Assembly (NCBI GenBank): GCA_963555705.1
Contig: OY743184.1
Span: 29,544,639-29,608,638, forward strand
DNA: 64,000 bases
Direction of reading: 5' to 3'
Origin: Ligustrum vulgare
Taxonomy: Eukaryota; Streptophyta; Magnoliopsida; Lamiales; Oleaceae
Under the pieces are notes generated by a model. It worked only from the letters and a program-made list of their open reading frames with translations, ran no database searches and was not told the origin of the DNA. A program made the translations under genes and the position numbers. Below, in pieces: positions 59,096 through 64,000 of this stretch (positions are counted from its first letter, which is position 1; every line of letters begins with the position of its first letter).

Positions 59096-59407
59096 ATTTA
59101 TCATTTTGAACTATATATTCGATATACTAAAGTGACTTATTGGCTAAGACGAAGCGTACGGAGAATTTAAAGAAATTGAAGTCATTCCCGCTCAACTTTG
59201 CACTCGTCGGATTTGAGGTAGACTCGCACTTATTAATTGATTTAAATTATGATTTCATATAAATGTCATGTGACTTGTGAAAGTCAATTTTTAAGAAAAA
59301 CAAGTATGTTTTTATGAAAGGTAAATATACCTTATGTTTTTATGAAAAGTAAGTATACCCTATGTTTTTACGATAATGTTTTATATGTTTTGGATCATTG
59401 CTATGCA

Positions 59408-59830
59408 CATAAGAATTCTTACCACCTAAGTTCGGTAGAATTCTGTGTCTCCATAAGTTTATGAGGATTTACCACCTAAGTTCGGTAAAATTCCTGTCTT
59501 TCCATATGTTTATGAGGATTTACCACCTAAGTTCGGTAAAATTCCTGTCGCGTATGTTTATGAGGATTTCGATCCTATCTTATGTTATGATGGAAATGAT
59601 CCCTATGAATTTCATGAATTATGTTTTGGTATACTTAATGTTATTATGATTTTACTACATAAGAATTCTTGCCACCTAAGTTCGGTAAAATTCTTATATT
59701 TATGAGGATTTCGATCTTATCCTATGTTATGATGAAAACTTACTGTTATTATGATTTTACTGCATAAGAATTCTTGCCACCTAAGTTCGGTAAAGTTCTT
59801 GTGTCTATTTATGTTTATGAGGATTTCAAT
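59408..59830. repeat. ACCTAAGTTCGGTA minisatellite, second LTR copy
   Basis: At least five units contain CCACCTAAGTTCGGTAAAAT and TTTATGAGGATT, against four in the solo LTR. Confidence 0.8.
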
Positions 59831-60475
59831 CATATCTTATGTTATGCTTTCAAAAGAAATTATGCTTGGCATAATTAAAATATTTTTATAAGTATATGGT
59901 TTTCAAAGAGCTGTTTTCAAAGAGCCTATGATTTGCAAAATATGTCCCGTGCTGTAATGCACAATATGAGTTTTATCAAGAGCAGTTTTATAAAGAAGCT
60001 CTATCAATGCCCGTTTTATAAAGAGCCGGGATTTATGTGTTTAATCATCTTATAAATTAAATTAATATGCGATGAGTCTACTGAGTATTTCCCCCATGAA
60101 ATACTCACCCTACTTTTTAACAGTTTTGCAGATTTCGGAGACGGTGGCGAGCGATGAATGATGGTGGCAATAATCGTTAAACGGTTGAAAGTTTGACGTT
60201 AATGATTTCCGTATTTTTCCAAACAATCGAATAATTTAGAGAAGTTCATTTATTTGAGAAATTATGACATTGTCAATTTCTTTACAAAATTAATGGTTCG
60301 ATTTACTATTTCAAATGGTTTCATAAATGTTTCAATTTTATCGGTCATTACAGTATATTTAATGTTGCCAAAAATGAATTTCAATTATTTCTTCCGCAAA
60401 AAAAATATTATTCGAAAAATTTAGACAGAAAATGACGTAGTGAATCGGGTATACGGAACTCGGGGCGCTACAAGT

Positions 60476-60487
60476 TGGTATCAGAGC
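60476..60487 (+). other. Primer-binding site of the family D element
   Basis: TGGTATCAGAGC, a perfect tRNA-Met-type site, three bases after the LTR end. Confidence 0.92.
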
Positions 60488-61316
60488 TAGTCTGCGTTTC
60501 TGTAGACTGGTAAAATTTTAAAAAAAAAAAAGAATTTTCAAGAAATATTTTCCATTATAAAATTTTATTGATGAAGATTGCCACTGCCATCATTCGTTCC
60601 ACCAACTCCGAGGTAAAGAAGTTTATGATGTTTAAAGTTATTTCAGTATTTCGAATACTCATTTTACTAATTTATGAGAAAGAATGAAGAGTATTTCGGA
60701 TACTTATGATTTATGAGAAATAAGAATGTATTTCTTCGAAAATAATGATGTTGTTATGCTTTGTCATAACTTATATGCTTTAATGTATGATTATGATAAA
60801 AAATTTTTAAGAAAGAAAACGAGTGTTGAGCATAATGGGAATAATATGATTTTATTGAGAATTAAGTAATGGATATTATGTTGAGTAAGTGAATTATTTC
60901 CTCTATTTTGAAGAGAAATTTATTATGAAGTTTGGCCTTGTGAATATTTTGGGAATATGATTTATGGCATATATTTATAAGTATGAGTTATCTTTTGAGC
61001 CATTAAGGTATCGAAGGAAGTGATATTGTGATATTGAAAAAAATAATTTGAAATTGTTATGTTGAGGAATTATGAATTGAATTATGGGATATTTTTGATG
61101 ATATTGAAGTGTTGGAATTATTTTCAATATTTTTAGATCGTTGTGATCAAATGTGGAGTTATATGTTATTGTTAGTTATGAAATATACTTATGGTTTGAG
61201 ATAAGTTCAAATTACAAGGGAAACTCTGCCTAGAATTTTTATCGTTTGGAATTAAGAGCATGATATGATAAGCATCTACTAAAGGAATTAAGGTTAGACA
61301 TGCAAGTTCATTTACA
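60488..61316. other. Non-coding internal region of the family D element
   Basis: Very AT-rich, with no gag or pol similarity that I can find where gag is expected. GGGAAACTCTGCCTAGAATT at about 61218 resembles GGAGACTCTG stretches of the Tekay-like LTR (13444), so this may be old LTR-derived sequence. Confidence 0.5.
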
Positions 61317-61457
61317 TCACAAACGAGATTTAGTAGATGATAGCAGAGATTTTATTATTTTCTCATAAGGAGAACACACAAGAGTCACAATGGAAAGGAA
61401 ATACATGAAACACACAAAAGCAAACGAGAGAAGCATGGGATAATCCTCAAAATGAGA

Positions 61458-61668
61458 GATGTGTTTCCGGAGTAGCCGTATCCTACCACCTCTGATCTTT
61501 TGAGGAAATAAAGAAACCTTCAAAGAGGTGTGTTTCGAGAGTAAGAATACTCCGTAATCTACCACCTGGAACCTTTGAGGTACACACAATATTTAAACAT
61601 TAAGGAAATCCTAGTAAATGGAGGGGTGTCTCGAGAGTGAGAATACTCCGTACTCTACCCCCACCTAT
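61458..61668 (-). repeat. Three spaced copies of a 43-bp motif downstream of LOG
   Basis: On the minus strand, related units lie at 61626-61668, 61530-61571 and 61458-61493. They share AGGTGGTAG, TACGGAGTATTCT and CTCTCGA. Each could fold at ACGGAGTATTCTCACTC-like sequence. They sit in what would be the 3' region of the LOG transcript. The unit nearest LOG begins 9 bp after its stop. Role unknown. Confidence 0.65.
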
Positions 61669-61676
61669 TCTAAGAT

Positions 61677-62330
61677 TCACAGAGTTAAGTTTACATTAAC
61701 CGGACTCCATTTTCGCTTGATTCCCCTTCCTTGCGACCAATCTATCTTAACCCCTGCTGGATCTTGTATTGAGATATATGACTGCAGCTTATCCAGTAGT
61801 TCATCAATAGTAGGAGCAGAAATAAGAAGCCTTCTGGAAAATGGAGAGATGAATCCCTGTTCCACAGCATAATCAAGAAAGGTTAACAAACCATCAAAGA
61901 AATTGTTAACATTCAGAAGCCCAATAGGCTTAGTATGGAGATCTAGTTGAGCCCATGAGGTAATGTTAAAGATTTCTTCTAAGGTACCAAAACCTCCGGG
62001 CAGGGCTATAAAGGCATCAGAACCATATAGCATACAAGTTATGCGTTCATGGATGGATAAGGTTTGAACTTCATGCCCTCGTGTTTTGCCTGCAACATCT
62101 ACCAAAGGGACAGGTATGACACCGATTACTTTTGATTTCTCTGCAAGAGCAGATTGGGAAACACAACCCATTAGACCACTGCTACCACCCCCATATACAA
62201 GAGTGATACCTTTTTCCCCCAGTTTCTTTCCAAGATCTACAGCCGCTTCTAGATAACCGAAGCCTTTCCCCACTTTTGATCCACAAAATACACAAATAGT
62301 TTTGATTTGTCGAAGTTTTGGTGCTTCCAT
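61677..62330 (-). CDS. LOG-like: LOG-type cytokinin riboside 5'-monophosphate phosphoribohydrolase, intronless
   Basis: A 217-residue intact frame, ATG at 62330 and TGA at 61677-61679. The LOG fold is evident: VFCGS (14-18), YGGGSSGLMG (46-55), the catalytic Arg in HERIT (Arg96) and PGGFGTLEE (111-119), with the same 23-residue Arg-Glu spacing as in known LOG enzymes. These release active free-base cytokinin from nucleotide forms in the cytosol. Plant LOG genes normally have several introns; this has none, pointing to a copy made through RNA. It lies antisense inside an LTR element, with a TATA-like box about 75 bp upstream. No poly-A tail or target repeats of its own were seen. The C-terminal tail (KRKWSPVNVNLTL) is unusual and basic. 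Activity is inferred from intact motifs. Confidence 0.88.
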   Translation of the reverse strand: MEAPKLRQIKTICVFCGSKVGKGFGYLEAAVDLGKKLGEKGITLVYGGGSSGLMGCVSQSALAEKSKVIGVIPVPLVDVAGKTRGHEVQTLSIHERITCMLYGSDAFIALPGGFGTLEEIFNITSWAQLDLHTKPIGLLNVNNFFDGLLTFLDYAVEQGFISPFSRRLLISAPTIDELLDKLQSYISIQDPAGVKIDWSQGRGIKRKWSPVNVNLTL

Positions 62331-62402
62331 CTTTGATAGTATAGAAGAGAAAACTTACGAAGAAGATGTGATTTTGGGATGCCTGAACTATGAAATATGT
62401 TT

Positions 62403-62414
62403 GGCTATTTAAAG
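62403..62414 (-). promoter_or_regulatory. TATA-like box upstream of LOG
   Basis: CTTTAAATAGCC on the minus strand, 73 to 84 bp upstream of the start codon. The upstream interval to the 183-codon ORF is about 220 bp, AT-rich, with a CTTTTGACAAAATC-type direct repeat. Confidence 0.5.
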
Positions 62415-62629
62415 CCGGAAAAATTTACTGTTTTTGATTGATTCTGAAAAAGTAAAGATTTACTTTTGACAAAATCAACCCACTTTTGAATATTTTTATC
62501 GTATCGAGGCTGTCACCTTTCGGCGATTAAATATTTTATTTCCAGCTTTATCAAACCTCGAGAAAGGAAAATATATTTTATTTTCAAAACGCGTGAAAGA
62601 AAGCAGCAAAATATTTTAAAAGATTTACC

Positions 62630-63181
62630 TTATATCATTGCTGAACTGCCAGAAGCCTCATTTTGTAAAACAGACTGGCAAACAGGATCTTTCGATATTA
62701 TATTTTGGAGACTATAACGATTTTTGTCCTCGTTAAACTGAGCGTATAAGGAGAGAAGTTCACGTTGTACATAACCACTTGGGTGCGTCTCAAGAGTCAG
62801 TCGAATATCATCCAAAGACTCCTTACTCAGTCCACCCTTTATGAATTCGATTTTATCATCCCGATTAGTAGAAGAATATCCTACTGATTTGCAACGAGTA
62901 TCACAATTCCAACGAGCACATTTGTAGCAACCACCCAGCCTTTTTGCTCTTCGTTTCTTTGCGAACGTGCTTTTGCCTAAACCAGGCATATGTTTTGGAA
63001 ATGTTGATGGTAATTCACCAGATAGTCGAACCTTTGCTTCTATCAACCAGCGAACATCTTCTGGAATACCATGAGTCATCAGCAACCTCAATCTTTCGAG
63101 CCTTATTCTATAGATCTTTCTCAGATCATTCATAGGAAGACTGGAATAATACTTGCGGATGTTTGTAAGGATGATATCCAT
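62630..63181 (-). CDS. Basic Cys-rich protein, virus-NABP-like, copy 2
   Basis: The same 183-residue protein as copy 1, here in its fuller context: it stands 299 bp upstream of the LOG gene on the same strand, so the two form a divergent-free, same-direction pair inside the LTR element and antisense to it. The start is the ATG at 63181; an earlier TTG in frame is not a likely start. A TATA-like box (63214-63224) lies about 35 bp upstream. Basic run at residues 70-81 and Cys at 85, 88, 93 and 97 as in copy 1. A viral origin is plausible but rests on pattern alone; a plant zinc-binding protein of unknown family is the alternative. Confidence 0.6.
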   Translation of the reverse strand: MDIILTNIRKYYSSLPMNDLRKIYRIRLERLRLLMTHGIPEDVRWLIEAKVRLSGELPSTFPKHMPGLGKSTFAKKRRAKRLGGCYKCARWNCDTRCKSVGYSSTNRDDKIEFIKGGLSKESLDDIRLTLETHPSGYVQRELLSLYAQFNEDKNRYSLQNIISKDPVCQSVLQNEASGSSAMI

Positions 63182-63213
63182 TGTTTGATGATTCAACCTC
63201 TTCCCATCACGAA

Positions 63214-63224
63214 CTATTTAAAAG
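63214..63224 (-). promoter_or_regulatory. TATA-like box upstream of the 183-codon ORF (copy 2)
   Basis: CTTTTAAATAG on the minus strand, 33 to 43 bp before the ATG. It is close in sequence to CTTTAAATAG upstream of LOG. The equivalent in copy 1 is at 56267-56277. Confidence 0.45.
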
Positions 63225-64000
63225 CATTAAGGATCTGAGTGAATCCGCGTGATGTTGTGTCCAGCAAGAAAGAGCAGGATTATTTTAATGGAAAAGAGGG
63301 AACAAGAAGTTTATGCGCCGTTTACTTTATCGATAAAGGAGATTTGATTGGAGATTTGGAATATTTTCTTGGATTATGGGTACTGATATTTTGTTTTAAT
63401 AATAATAATCATGGTATAGTGTGATAATACGTGGAAAGTAAAATGAGTACCGTATTGAATCAGAATTCATACGTATATACAAGTGAAAGAAATACTTTGC
63501 AGGAAATGTGGTGACATTTAAGTATAGAATCTTAGTTTTGGGAGATATTTGTTTACTGAATTTTGGGTTACAAATATTGGAAAGATAAGTTAATGATATT
63601 ATGTTGATATGTTTGGGTATATTACGTAGAGAGAATATTCAGGTAATTCTTTGATTATTTTGGGAATTTTCGATGATAAGAAAGGAAATTTTTTTATGAT
63701 ATGATATATCAGTAAAGATTTGTTGAAATTTTAGAGATATATACGAATATTTGAGGTCACATGATACGATGATAAGTGACAAGTTACATGAATACTACAA
63801 GATATGATGAAATATCACATACGATTGGGAAAATTTCATTTTGATTCAGAAGAATTTATGAGTAGACACATATGTCTATTATTGATAAGAAAGACCATGT
63901 CTTAAGAAAACAAAGTGATGCATTTAGTCAAAGTCCAGTGGGTTAAAAAAAAAAAAAAAAAAAATGGTTGGGTTAAATATGGTAGCGATGATGCTACATA

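Larger units (their letters stand above)
57149..60472 (+). mobile_element. Family D LTR with PPT on the left and PBS on the right
   Basis: 3324 bp, TATAGCGATCC to GGGGCGCTACA, homologous along its length to the solo LTR at 32077-35421. It has an extra 130-bp stretch (about 60162-60290) absent from that copy. Being flanked by a polypurine tract and a primer-binding site, it is shared between two internal regions, as expected in a tandem LTR array made by recombination. Confidence 0.88.
62594..64000. repeat. Long direct repeat, copy 2 (continues beyond the window)
   Basis: It matches copy 1 from TGAAAGAAAGCAGC onward to the last base of the window, so a further family D LTR is predicted to start about 96 bases beyond the window end. 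Confidence 0.92.

Noticed and set aside
61677..62330. LOG gene as part of an Agrobacterium T-DNA or bacterial transfer
   Set aside because: Its motifs and sequence are plant-like, no T-DNA border or neighbour gene was seen, and it sits inside a plant LTR element.
63239..63424. 61-codon plus-strand frame repeated at 56292-56477
   Set aside because: It overlaps the upstream region of the 183-codon ORF, lacks a domain, and is duplicated only because the whole segment is.

Overview
The window looks like repeat-rich plant nuclear DNA, most likely from a eudicot. It is AT-rich and has spliced genes with GT/AG introns, CACTA, hAT, MULE and Tourist-like DNA transposons, several Ty3/gypsy LTR families primed by initiator tRNA-Met, and only two ordinary host genes. 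No prokaryotic feature was seen. The species cannot be named from the sequence.

Layout. 1-6993 is the 3' part of a CACTA (En/Spm) element with a decayed TNP2 transposase and a second gene (Transposase_24 plus Ulp1-like protease). 7012-14942 is the 5' LTR and gag of a Tekay-like Ty3/gypsy element; a 1.75-kb solo LTR sits inside its LTR and everything after gag is lost. 15127-15729 is a compact host gene for a CGR1/CCDC86-type rRNA-processing protein with telo-box and GGCCCA promoter motifs. 17423-24491 is a structurally complete CRM-like chromovirus (element A, minus strand, TSD GGATC). 25458-28699 holds two MULE-like elements, followed by a broken SMXL-like fragment. 30658-42660 is a nest: fragments of an LTR family (C) interrupted by a second CRM-like copy (element B, 31319-41350, TSD GTTTG), whose own 5' LTR carries a 3.3-kb solo LTR (family D). 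43284-44720 is a non-autonomous hAT element. 45825-52729 (minus) is a nine-exon RNF10-type RING-finger gene with a long hairpin element in one intron, a Tourist-like MITE in another and a hAT MITE just upstream. 54553-55140 is an Athila-type integrase relic.

55647-64000 is the most unusual part. A family-D LTR (57149-60472) is followed by a primer-binding site and preceded by a polypurine tract. The internal region has no recognisable gag or pol. It carries, on the opposite strand, an apparently intact intronless LONELY GUY (cytokinin-activating) gene and a 183-codon ORF whose basic and Cys-rich core resembles the small nucleic-acid-binding proteins of flexi-like plant viruses. The ORF segment recurs almost perfectly 6947 bp away, so the element is part of a tandem arrangement.

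The second major signal lies in the CRM-like LTRs: nine or ten copies of a near-palindrome, TTACGGCCGTAA, set in pairs 21 bp apart upstream of the TATA region. The same paired 21-bp architecture persists in the more diverged family C LTRs.
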